Positions 1 to 6,218 are shown, numbered from the stretch's first letter. The stretch: DNA of 10,438 nt from Bacteroidota bacterium (GCA_023391315.1 JAEWBD010000072.1:1-10438); one strand, 5' to 3'. Numbers and translations are program-made. The notes: a model not told the origin generated them from the letters alone.

Positions 1-210
1 ATCCTGCACAGAAACCTGGAATTTGTTTTGTTTGAGAAAAGCGGTTGCGTCTATCAATGTTTTGCCGGTTACATCAGGTACGTTTATAGACTCGTTATGT
101 TTCGTAACAGAACCCAGTGAAAAGAAAAAAGCAAAAATCATTAATAAAAGCAGCGCTATCGCCACTAACAGGTTTACAAAAAAAGAGCGTTCCGTTATAA
201 ATTTAAACAT
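1..210 (-). CDS. PASTA-domain membrane protein, N-terminal part only
   Basis: The minus strand is open from an ATG at 210 to the window edge, giving the first 70 residues. They read as a short basic N-terminus (MFKFITERS), one hydrophobic segment at about residues 11-34, and then the start of a PASTA domain (INVPDVTGKTL, about residue 42 onward). A signal anchor followed by PASTA repeats predicts an inner-membrane protein with its repeats in the periplasm, where PASTA domains generally bind peptidoglycan or muropeptides. No kinase or penicillin-binding domain precedes the PASTA start, unlike the classical PASTA proteins of Gram-positive bacteria. The start lies 21 bp after the ddl stop on the same strand, so the two are very likely co-transcribed. 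The C-terminus and the number of PASTA repeats lie outside the window. The domain call is good; the physiological role is inferred. Confidence 0.85.
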   Translation of the reverse strand, partial: MFKFITERSFFVNLLVAIALLLLMIFAFFFSLGSVTKHNESINVPDVTGKTLIDATAFLKQNKFQVSVQD

Positions 211-231
211 TAATGGATTGTTTCTTATTAA

Positions 232-1215
232 TTAATTCCAGCATTCTTCAATAAGCGCTGTATAAAACTGTTCAAGCGTCCATCCCATCGCTTTTACCTG
301 TTGCGGAATAATGCTTGCCGCACTCTGCCCGGGCACGGTATTTACTTCAAGCATAAAAGGTTCGCCCTTTGCTTCATTGTAAATAAAATCTATTCTTACC
401 ACGCCACGGCAATTTAATACCGAATATACTTTTCTTGCAGCACGCTGCACTTTTTCAATAATTGCAGGGTCTGCCTGCGCTGGCGTAATCTCTTCGCTTA
501 AACCTTTATATTTTGCTTCAAAATCAAAAAAATCCTTTTTCGATTTTACTTCAGTTATGGGCAATGTAATGATTTCGCCCTTTGTCTTAAACACGCCAAT
601 TGTAAATTCCCGGCCTTCAATAAATTCTTCAACCAGCACCTGGTCATCTTCGTTAAATGCTTTGCGCAAAGCTATCCCAATTTCTTCCGAAGGCTGGTTT
701 ACTTTACTCATCCCTATGCTTGAACCGCCATTATTAGGCTTCACAAATACCGGGAATTTTAATTTATTAATAATGTCTTCTTCGTTCACAACATCATTCC
801 TAAAAACATGCAGGGATTTAGCTACGTTTATTCCTGCGAAACCTGCAACGGCTACCGTATATCTTTTATTAAAAGTTAAAGCAGATGTGGCCGCATCACA
901 GGTTGTATAAGGCAGTCCGATACAATCAAAATAACCCTGCAGTTTTCCATCTTCGCCCGGCGTACCGTGAATGCACATCAGCACACCGTCAAAATTTATT
1001 TTTTCGTGATTTATTGTTATAGAAAAATCGTTTTTATCAATACTTATTTTTTCTCCGTTGGCATCTTCATAAAACCATCCTTCGGGATTTATATCGATGA
1101 GATAAACATCGTATTTATTTCTGTCAACATTATTGTTTACCGTTACTGCACTTTGATAGCTTATTTCAGCTTCGCGGCTATAACCGCCGGTAAGCAATGC
1201 AATTTTTTTCTTCAT
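232..1215 (-). CDS. ddl: D-alanine--D-alanine ligase
   Basis: This cytoplasmic ATP-grasp enzyme joins two D-alanines using ATP, giving the dipeptide added to UDP-MurNAc-tripeptide in peptidoglycan synthesis. Visible motifs are LLTGGYSREAEIS (residues 7-19, first D-Ala site), HGTPGEDGKLQGY (83-95), SALTFNK (111-117), FVKPNNGGSSIG (157-168, ATP binding), VEEFIEGREFTIG (195-207), the omega loop DFEAKY (231-236), and RIDF plus EVNTVPG (274-277, 290-296, metal and phosphate binding). The loop ends in Tyr236; a tyrosine there is typical of D-Ala-D-Ala rather than D-Ala-D-Lac ligases. The usual Met-Thr after the PG of the last motif is Gln-Ser here. I chose the ATG at 1215 (327 aa) because MKKKIALLTGG fits the family N-terminus; in-frame ATGs at 1260 and 1290 would add unrelated residues. 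The PASTA gene follows after 21 bp. Confidence 0.96.
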   Translation of the reverse strand: MKKKIALLTGGYSREAEISYQSAVTVNNNVDRNKYDVYLIDINPEGWFYEDANGEKISIDKNDFSITINHEKINFDGVLMCIHGTPGEDGKLQGYFDCIGLPYTTCDAATSALTFNKRYTVAVAGFAGINVAKSLHVFRNDVVNEEDIINKLKFPVFVKPNNGGSSIGMSKVNQPSEEIGIALRKAFNEDDQVLVEEFIEGREFTIGVFKTKGEIITLPITEVKSKKDFFDFEAKYKGLSEEITPAQADPAIIEKVQRAARKVYSVLNCRGVVRIDFIYNEAKGEPFMLEVNTVPGQSAASIIPQQVKAMGWTLEQFYTALIEECWN

Positions 1216-1313
1216 ACCTTTTTTATGAAACGCAAAGAAATAGAAAAAAGTACAAGCCATTCTTAAATCATTGCCGCTTTTTATCCTCACTATTAACCGT
1301 TACGGCCAGCAGG

Positions 1314-1321
1314 CAAAAATA
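1314..1321 (-). promoter_or_regulatory. Possible Bacteroidota -7 box before ddl
   Basis: TATTTTTG on the minus strand fits TAnnTTTG and lies about 98 bases before the chosen ddl start, in the gap after the secreted-protein gene. No TTTG -33 box sits at 19-21 bases upstream. It would allow ddl to be transcribed independently of the gene before it. Weak evidence. Confidence 0.2.
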
Positions 1322-1339
1322 TTACCGGCATACAAAAAC

Positions 1340-2740
1340 TTATGGCTGATATTCCACCACCACCTTTGCATTCTTTTGTTTATCGCTCGACACAAATAAC
1401 TGGTAGCGCTTGCCACCCGTTGTAATAATCATCAATGCCGTATTGGGCGGAATGGAACCAAGGTTATCGGCCACCATCACAAACTCATGCATTGTATTGC
1501 CGGCATCGGCTTTTACATTAATTGTAACAGGTTTATCTGTTAAACCTTTTTTCCAGGCAATAACCTCATTGTTATGATATACCGTTATTGTATCACCATC
1601 AATATCGCCGTTATCATACAAGTCAATTTTAATATCAGGCTGGTTGGTAACAATCGTTCTGATAAGCGGGTTACTTCTTTTTTTAATAACCTCCGGCACC
1701 GGTATTTTTATTTTTTCCGGAACAACTTCAGTGGCCTTTGCCGGCGGCTGCGTTTTTACAACTGTATCGGGTTTTGCAACGGGAGGTTTTACCGGCATGG
1801 TATTTTTTGCCGCCGTATTTGCTTTTTTAATACGATTTATTAAATCGTTTACCTGGTTTGTATTGGTTACGTCAAGCCGTTCTTTAAAATCGGGCAATTT
1901 ATTTTTTAAAGCGGCAATTGTTTTGGGGCCGGCAACACCATCTGCAGGCACGCCCAATGCTGTTTGCAACCGTTTGGCATTTGCCTTAGAAACATCATTT
2001 ACCGGCGAGGGCGTTTTTGTTGTTGCATTATTTCCTTTAATGCGACTTATGAGTTTATTAATAGCATCTGTATCGCTGAAGTCCGGTTCATCATCATAAC
2101 CAGGCAATCTTTTTCTAAGTGCAGCCATGGTTTTGGGGCCGGCCTTGCCATCTGCCGGAACACCCAGCGCTGATTGTAGTTTCTTCGTATTGCTTGTTAC
2201 AACTGTATTTTTAGAAGATGGCCTGGGCCCGATGCGGTCTTCCGGTGAAGGCACCGATGGTTTTTTCTTCAGCAAAAAATCTTCTTTATGAAAATCTGAT
2301 TCCTGCACCCTTTCCAGGTAAACGGTGCCGCTGCCACAATCCGTTTTGCTGTTTACGTTTATACTTGTAAAAGTGCCGCTAAGTATTTCTTTTCCATCCT
2401 GCTTTGAATATTCAAGGTTGCACGTCATGGCACAGGCATCACTGTTGCCTGCCATTTTAAGCTCAACAAGTTTTAATTCTTTTATAAGGGCACTCTCTGT
2501 TTTGGGGAACCATATACCTTCAAAAGTGGCCTTACCATAAAAAACAGTAGTGCGGTAAGAATAGGTTACGCCCTTTATTGAGTTATTATTCAACTGGTCT
2601 ATCTGCACTTCATATTTATAATATTGCTGAAAAGGTGGCGCGCCGGCATAAAAATTACCCCGCCAGATACCGGTTAAATCCTGCGCAAAAGCCGGGTACA
2701 GAAAAAACATCAGCAATAACAACAAGAAAAAGCGCTTCAT
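1340..2740 (-). CDS. Secreted protein of unknown function with two peptidoglycan-binding-like repeats
   Basis: I do not recognise a named gene. The 466-residue product starts with a clear signal peptide (basic MKR, hydrophobic core, probable cleavage at AFA/QD near residues 19-20). Residues 21-145 form a beta-rich module (DLTGIWRGNF at the start) with four cysteines at 103, 107, 135 and the region between. Two repeats follow at exactly 70-residue spacing (183-236 and 253-306); each has KLQ/RLQ-x-ALGVPADG-x-AGPKT-x-AAL, which resembles the PG_binding_1 fold, and then a second helix-like part ending in INRIK or ISRIK. A lysine/proline-rich linker covers about 311-356. The C-terminal domain (357-466) starts at NPLIRTIV and contains LYDNGDIDGDTITVYHN and NLGSIPPNTALM, a form I associate with Bacteroidota envelope proteins. 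It probably acts in the periplasm or on the cell wall. No catalytic motif is visible. It sits 124 bp upstream of ddl on the same strand. Confidence 0.85.
   Translation of the reverse strand: MKRFFLLLLLMFFLYPAFAQDLTGIWRGNFYAGAPPFQQYYKYEVQIDQLNNNSIKGVTYSYRTTVFYGKATFEGIWFPKTESALIKELKLVELKMAGNSDACAMTCNLEYSKQDGKEILSGTFTSINVNSKTDCGSGTVYLERVQESDFHKEDFLLKKKPSVPSPEDRIGPRPSSKNTVVTSNTKKLQSALGVPADGKAGPKTMAALRKRLPGYDDEPDFSDTDAINKLISRIKGNNATTKTPSPVNDVSKANAKRLQTALGVPADGVAGPKTIAALKNKLPDFKERLDVTNTNQVNDLINRIKKANTAAKNTMPVKPPVAKPDTVVKTQPPAKATEVVPEKIKIPVPEVIKKRSNPLIRTIVTNQPDIKIDLYDNGDIDGDTITVYHNNEVIAWKKGLTDKPVTINVKADAGNTMHEFVMVADNLGSIPPNTALMIITTGGKRYQLFVSSDKQKNAKVVVEYQP
1823..1984 (-). repeat. Second copy of the intragenic peptidoglycan-binding-like repeat
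   Basis: Codes for residues 253-306 of the secreted protein. It aligns without gaps to the copy at 2033-2194, sharing ALGVPADG, AGPKT and a C-terminal IxRIK. The DNA keeps stretches such as ggttttggggccggc in reverse-complement sense but has diverged at many third positions, so the duplication is not recent. Confidence 0.8.
2033..2194 (-). repeat. First copy of the intragenic peptidoglycan-binding-like repeat
   Basis: Codes for residues 183-236 of the secreted protein. It carries KLQSALGVPADG and AGPKTMAAL and ends in ISRIK. The offset to the other copy is exactly 70 codons (210 bp), so the duplicated unit includes the linker. Confidence 0.8.
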
Positions 2741-2744
2741 GTTA

Positions 2745-2752
2745 CAAATCTA
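2745..2752 (-). promoter_or_regulatory. Possible Bacteroidota -7 box before the secreted-protein gene
   Basis: TAGATTTG on the minus strand matches the TAnnTTTG -7 element known for Bacteroidota housekeeping sigma factors. It ends four bases before the ATG at 2740, so transcription from it would be almost leaderless. I found no TTTG at the expected spacing further upstream. Weak evidence. Confidence 0.2.
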
Positions 2753-2772
2753 ATTTTCAGCATTAAAAGGAA

Positions 2773-2813
2773 GCGTTAAGGTTTGGCTTATTTATATGAG
2801 CTGCAGTTAACGC
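2773..2813 (-). terminator. Inverted repeat at the end of the adenosyltransferase gene, weak terminator candidate
   Basis: GCGTTAA (2773-2779) and TTAACGC (2807-2813) are perfect 7-bp arms separated by 27 bases. The right arm contains the stop codon of the adenosyltransferase gene. Read on the minus strand, the hairpin is followed by TTCCTTTTAA, which is only a poor U-tract. The loop is long for an intrinsic terminator, so it may be a weak terminator or chance. Confidence 0.3.
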
Positions 2814-3364
2814 GGTTTCCATATTATTTCGGCTACATGCAATTCCTGTGCGGTAAAGCGCGCAAGCATAAAAAGGTAATCACTTAGCCGGTTAAGGTAT
2901 TTCAATATCAACGGTTCTATAAACAATTCATGCTGCTGCATATTTACGCATAAACGTTCTGTACGCCTGCAAACACAACGTGCAATATGGGTAGATGAAA
3001 CTGCTGCATGCCCACCCGGCAAGATAAAATTTTTCATAACAGGCAACCGCTCATTCATATCATCTATTTCTTTTTCAAGCGTAATAATATCATCTTCCCT
3101 CAAATCGGGAATATGCATACCGGTTTCTTTTGCAGGATCGCAGGCGAGTGATGAACCAATTACAAACAAACGGTCCTGCACCTGTTTTAAAACATCACGC
3201 TGATGCTCGTCTGGCGTATAATCTCTTACAAGCCCAATATGTGAATTTAATTCATCAACAGTGCCATAGGTTTCGATACGAATATTATTCTTAAATATTT
3301 TCGTTCCGCCAATAAGAACGGTTTTCCCCTTATCTCCCGTTTTTGTATAAATCTTTGTTGACAT
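2807..3364 (-). CDS. pduO: PduO-type ATP:cob(I)alamin adenosyltransferase
   Basis: The enzyme transfers the 5'-deoxyadenosyl group of ATP to cob(I)alamin or cobinamide, making adenosylcobalamin in the cytoplasm for enzymes such as methylmalonyl-CoA mutase or class II ribonucleotide reductase. At 185 residues it has the usual length. Family motifs are present in order: TKTGDKGKTVLIGG (residues 7-20, ATP loop), YGTVDELNS (33-41), FILPGG (113-118), ARCVCRRTER (128-137, catalytic arginine and ATP contacts) and YLNRLSDYLF (156-165). The rest is helical, as expected for the trimeric five-helix bundle. The ATG at 3364 gives MSTKIYTKTGD, the normal N-terminus. No cobalamin synthesis, transport or B12-dependent gene is adjacent, so it is a stand-alone gene, perhaps serving salvage. 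It lies downstream of the terminator at 3424-3455, so it probably has its own promoter in 3365-3423. Confidence 0.95.
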   Translation of the reverse strand: MSTKIYTKTGDKGKTVLIGGTKIFKNNIRIETYGTVDELNSHIGLVRDYTPDEHQRDVLKQVQDRLFVIGSSLACDPAKETGMHIPDLREDDIITLEKEIDDMNERLPVMKNFILPGGHAAVSSTHIARCVCRRTERLCVNMQQHELFIEPLILKYLNRLSDYLFMLARFTAQELHVAEIIWKPR

Positions 3365-3423
3365 TGGGTAAAGTTAAGCACTTAGATATCATTTTATAAG
3401 AGCATAAACGTAAAGCAATATGT

Positions 3424-3455
3424 AAAAAAAATGGCTTGTGTTTATCAAGCCATTT
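3424..3455 (-). terminator. Intrinsic terminator of the small lipoprotein gene
   Basis: AAATGGCTTG (3429-3438) and CAAGCCATTT (3446-3455) form a perfect 10-bp stem with a 7-base loop. Read on the minus strand, the stem runs into TTTTTTTT (A-run at 3424-3431 on the plus strand). It lies 25 bp after the stop of the 52-residue lipoprotein gene. There is no U-run on the plus-strand side, so it works in the minus direction only. Confidence 0.85.
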
Positions 3456-3480
3456 CGAATATATATGAAGTGTAATTGAA

Positions 3481-3639
3481 TTAATTATTATGTATCTCAA
3501 CTTTTGGAGGAGGTGGCGGTGGTTCGCCCGGGCCCGGATGTTTAGGAACTTTTACGGTGGCACTGCAGGAACAGAGCATTATTGCTGCTATCATCATTGC
3601 ACTTACAGGCTTTAATATTTGCCTGGAAATATTTTTCAT
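3481..3639 (-). CDS. Small proline-rich lipoprotein, 52 aa
   Basis: The short ORF begins at ATG 3639 and stops with TAA at 3481. The product begins MKNISRQILKP, has a hydrophobic segment at about residues 11-23, and contains the lipobox L-C-S-C, with Cys25 as the likely lipidated residue. The mature part is only 28 residues: a short Val/Lys stretch, then GPGE followed by six prolines, then KVEIHNN. This predicts a tiny outer-membrane lipoprotein exposing a polyproline tail; no function is known to me. Support for a real gene is the proper lipoprotein signal, the strong intrinsic terminator 25 bp after the stop, and its place between two same-strand genes. It starts 71 bp after the asparaginase stop, so the two may share a transcript. 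A Cys at position 23 as lipid site is less likely. Confidence 0.75.
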   Translation of the reverse strand: MKNISRQILKPVSAMMIAAIMLCSCSATVKVPKHPGPGEPPPPPPKVEIHNN

Positions 3640-3710
3640 AGTAAAAGATTTATAAGCATACTATTTATAAAACCATGCCATAAAATCATGAAACAAAAAA
3701 TATTTAAACG

Positions 3711-4733
3711 CTATTTATAAAGTTCCACTTTCGTTTCACCATCAGACTTTATAAAGCCGCGATACATGCCTTCCGTATCAAAGCTCATTACAATATTTCC
3801 ATCTTTATCCACGCCGATTAAACCACCATCGCCGCCAAGTGCAGGCAGCCTTTTCATAATCATTTCATTAGCTGCATCTTTTAGAGTTTGATGTGCAAAT
3901 TCCATCCTGTCGCTTATGGTTTTGGCCATCACCAAACGAATATAAAACTCACCCCAGCCTGTGCAGCTTATGGCGCAGGTATTATTATCAGCATAAGTGC
4001 CCGCCCCGATAATGGGCGAATCACCAATTCTTCCATAGCGTTTATTTGTCATGCCGCCGGTGCTGGTGGCTGCGGCAAGATTGCCATGCATATCCAAAGC
4101 AACAGCACCAACGGTTCCATATTTATAATCATGGTTACCCGGTTGTCTTAACAAAGTATTCGAAGAGTCTTTATGCAAGGCTTTAAGCGAGTCTTGTTTT
4201 TTTGCATTCATTAAACCTCTCCAGCGGGCTGTTGTAAAAAAATAAGAAGGATCAACAACCGTGCAACCGTTGGCTGCCGCAAACGTTTCCGCACCTGTGC
4301 CGGCCATCATTACATGCCCGCTTTTATCCATCACAGCACGCGCAGCAGTGATGGGATTTTTAATATTTGTAACACCTGCAACCGCGCCGGCTTTCAGCGT
4401 TTTTCCATCCATAATGGAAGCATCAAGTTCATTATTTCCTGCATTGGTAAATACAGCGCCTTTGCCTGCGTTGAACAAAGAATCATCTTCCAAAACTTTT
4501 ATAGCAGCCTCAACAGCATCCAGGGCTGTACCACCATTTTTGAGAATTATATTACCTGCATTTAATGCATGCTGCAGGCCTTGTTTATATAAGGCTTCTT
4601 TTTCCGGCGTCATTGAAGACTTAAGAATTGTACCTGCGCCGCCATGTATTACCAATACATATTTTTTACCGGGCTGGGCTGTTAATGATGATATGAATAC
4701 AAATGTTACCAGCAAAAAGATTATTGTTTTCAT
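3711..4733 (-). CDS. Secreted isoaspartyl peptidase / plant-type L-asparaginase (Ntn hydrolase)
   Basis: Members of this family cleave isoaspartyl dipeptides and often hydrolyse L-asparagine; the precursor cuts itself into alpha and beta subunits. The 340-residue product has an N-terminal signal peptide (about residues 1-19, hydrophobic, ending SSLTAQ), so the enzyme should act in the periplasm. Visible motifs are VIHGGAGT (28-35), GGTALDAVEAA (67-77), FNAGKGAVFT (87-96), ELDASIMDG (102-110), and KYGTVGAVALD (204-214), where Thr207 is the predicted nucleophile and the Gly206-Thr207 bond the self-cleavage site. STGGMTNKRYGRIGDSP (224-240) and CTGWGE (257-262) complete the substrate site. Length is normal and no key residue is missing. 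It is the first minus-strand gene after the divergent gap; the small lipoprotein gene follows. Substrate preference cannot be read from sequence. Confidence 0.94.
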   Translation of the reverse strand: MKTIIFLLVTFVFISSLTAQPGKKYVLVIHGGAGTILKSSMTPEKEALYKQGLQHALNAGNIILKNGGTALDAVEAAIKVLEDDSLFNAGKGAVFTNAGNNELDASIMDGKTLKAGAVAGVTNIKNPITAARAVMDKSGHVMMAGTGAETFAAANGCTVVDPSYFFTTARWRGLMNAKKQDSLKALHKDSSNTLLRQPGNHDYKYGTVGAVALDMHGNLAAATSTGGMTNKRYGRIGDSPIIGAGTYADNNTCAISCTGWGEFYIRLVMAKTISDRMEFAHQTLKDAANEMIMKRLPALGGDGGLIGVDKDGNIVMSFDTEGMYRGFIKSDGETKVELYK

Positions 4734-4920
4734 GCAGGCAAATTACTGCTTCATCTTTATTTTGACATTTAATAAGAATAATGTTTGGCTATTGATTTGC
4801 TTTAAAAAGGCTCATTAAAACGAAGGAGAATTAACTGTATCCAGTTTTCGCAATGCAATAGTTTGTAATTATTATTTTGTTTTGCAGAAATATTCAACTT
4901 CATATTAAATCAATATTGTT
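4734..4920. promoter_or_regulatory. Divergent intergenic region
   Basis: This 187-bp AT-rich gap lies between the start of the asparaginase gene (minus) and the aminotransferase gene (plus), so it must hold promoters for both. I could not place a convincing TTTG/TAnnTTTG pair in either direction. It contains one small perfect hairpin, AACTG-TATC-CAGTT at 4833-4846. An AAGGAG at 4823-4828 has no start codon at a useful distance. No small ORF is convincing. Confidence 0.5.
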
Positions 4921-6099
4921 TTGCGCGACATATTTTTTAAACATATTGCCCAAACATCGCCTGCACCCATCGGGCTTGAAATTGTAAAGGCGGAAGGCAT
5001 ATATCAGTACGATGTAAAAGGAAAAAAATACATCGATTTAATTTCAGGTTTTAATGTAGCCAACATCGGGCATTCCAATCCCAAAGTAATTGATGCTGTT
5101 AAAAAGCAGGTAGACGATTATATGCACCTGATTGTGTATGGTGAGTTTATAGAAACCCCGCAAACGGCTTATGCCAAATTGCTGACAGAACATCTTCCTT
5201 CAACATTGGATTGCATTTATTTTACCAACAGCGGCGCAGAAGCAACAGAAGGCGCTTTAAAGCTGGCGAAACGGTCCACAGGCCGCACCAATATAATTGC
5301 TTTTAATAACAGTTATCATGGCAGTACACAGGGCGCATTAAGCGTTATGGGTGATGAATATTACCGCAATGCCTTTAGGCCTTTACTGCCCGGCATTCTG
5401 CATGTTGATTATAACAGCGATGAAGTTTTTGATTTAATAAATGAAACAACAGCCTGCGTAATCCTCGAAACGGTACAGGCAGAAAGCGGCATTACCATAC
5501 CTTCAAAAACATGGATGCAGCAACTGCGAACAAGATGCATAGAACAAGGCGCTTTATTAATCCTTGATGAAATACAGGCAGGCTTTGGCAGAACGGGAAG
5601 CTTATGGGCATTTGAGCAATTTGATATTGTACCCGACATTTTACTATTAGGTAAAGCTTTGGGCGGCGGCATGCCACTGGGCGCTTTTATTGCTGATAAA
5701 AACGTAATGCAAACCTTAAGCTTTAACCCTGTACTCGGGCATATTACCACATTCGGCGGGCATCCGGTGAGCTGCGCTGCAGGCAAGGCGGCATTTGAAG
5801 TATTGCTGGAAGGAAATTATATCAATAGTGTAAAACAGAAGGAGGCATTTTTAACAGAGCAATTGCACCATCCATCTATAAAGAAGATAAACCATTTTGG
5901 TTTGTGGGCATCCCTGCAGCTTAAAACAATGGAAACAGCTCAAAACATTATTCATACATGTGTTGATAAAGGTTTGATTACAGACTGGTTTGTTTTTGCA
6001 CCTGACAGGTTACGTATTGCCCCGCCCTTGATAATTGAAGAAAGTGAAATTAAAAAAGCCTGCGAGGTTATTATGGAAATGGTTGAAAAATACGCCTGA
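4921..6099 (+). CDS. Class III PLP-dependent aminotransferase, substrate unknown
   Basis: A cytoplasmic fold-type I transaminase of the acetylornithine/4-aminobutyrate group. Motifs are GKKYIDLISGFNVANIGH (residues 34-51), NSGAEATEGALKLA (103-116), HGSTQGALS (133-141), the PLP-binding LDEIQAGFGRTG (215-226) with Asp216, LLLGKALGGGMPLGA (241-255) with Schiff-base Lys245, and TTFGGHP (276-282). The C-terminal domain is complete with RLRIAPPL (363-370). Substrate cannot be assigned. The start is odd: no in-frame ATG exists before residue 68. TTG at 4921 gives MRDIFFKHIAQTS, but the frame is open back to a TAA at 4906, and ATT at 4915 would give two more residues, which suits relatives that begin with about one to four residues before Leu-Arg. 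The gene is first in the plus-strand block, with a possible hairpin after its stop. Confidence 0.93.
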   Translation: MRDIFFKHIAQTSPAPIGLEIVKAEGIYQYDVKGKKYIDLISGFNVANIGHSNPKVIDAVKKQVDDYMHLIVYGEFIETPQTAYAKLLTEHLPSTLDCIYFTNSGAEATEGALKLAKRSTGRTNIIAFNNSYHGSTQGALSVMGDEYYRNAFRPLLPGILHVDYNSDEVFDLINETTACVILETVQAESGITIPSKTWMQQLRTRCIEQGALLILDEIQAGFGRTGSLWAFEQFDIVPDILLLGKALGGGMPLGAFIADKNVMQTLSFNPVLGHITTFGGHPVSCAAGKAAFEVLLEGNYINSVKQKEAFLTEQLHHPSIKKINHFGLWASLQLKTMETAQNIIHTCVDKGLITDWFVFAPDRLRIAPPLIIEESEIKKACEVIMEMVEKYA

Positions 6100-6117
6100 A
6101 ATTAAAATGCTGTTAAT

Positions 6118-6155
6118 AAACCTGGATTAAAACTTCTTTGGGATATTCCAGGTTT
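6118..6155 (+). terminator. Inverted repeat after the aminotransferase gene, possible terminator or leader hairpin
   Basis: AAACCTGGA (6118-6126) and TCCAGGTTT (6147-6155) form a perfect 9-bp stem with a 20-base loop, starting 18 bp after the aminotransferase stop. No U-run follows directly; a T-rich stretch (6170-6180) comes about 14 bases later. It may be a weak terminator of the aminotransferase transcript or a structure in the kinase leader. Confidence 0.35.
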
Positions 6156-6192
6156 GTGAACATTAACCGTTTTTTATTTTCCGCTATTGCTT

Positions 6193-6209
6193 TAGGTTTG
6201 CGCCAAACC
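6193..6209 (+). promoter_or_regulatory. Possible -7 box and overlapping palindrome before the kinase gene
   Basis: TAGGTTTG (6193-6200) matches the Bacteroidota -7 element TAnnTTTG and lies 18 bases before the kinase ATG at 6219. The inverted repeat GGTTTG-CGC-CAAACC (6195-6209) overlaps it, so it could be an operator or a small leader hairpin. The position where a TTTG -33 box is expected holds only a run of T. This element supports the ATG at 6219 over the upstream ATG at 6138. Confidence 0.3.
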
Positions 6210-6218
6210 AAAAAAATA

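Noticed and set aside
1216..1290. N-terminal extension of Ddl from the ATG at 1290 or 1260
   Set aside because: The added residues match nothing in the family; MKKKIALLTGG from 1215 is the usual start.
1644..2099. A 151-codon frame on the plus strand opposite the repeat region
   Set aside because: It is antisense to the secreted protein with good domain structure, its product has no recognisable motif, and it arises from the biased codons of the repeats and proline-rich linker.
3661..3721. Direct repeat CTATTTATAAA at 3661-3671 and 3711-3721
   Set aside because: Eleven bases of very AT-rich sequence, one copy covering the asparaginase stop codon. No inserted element lies between the copies, so chance is likely.
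4823..4846. AAGGAG followed by a small hairpin in the divergent gap, as a hidden small gene
   Set aside because: No ATG, GTG or TTG lies at a suitable distance, and the next possible frame ends within a few codons.
6138..6218. N-terminal extension of the PfkB kinase from the ATG at 6138
   Set aside because: The 27 extra residues are encoded by the leader with its inverted repeats, and PfkB proteins begin directly at the ITVVG strand. The ATG at 6219 fits the family.
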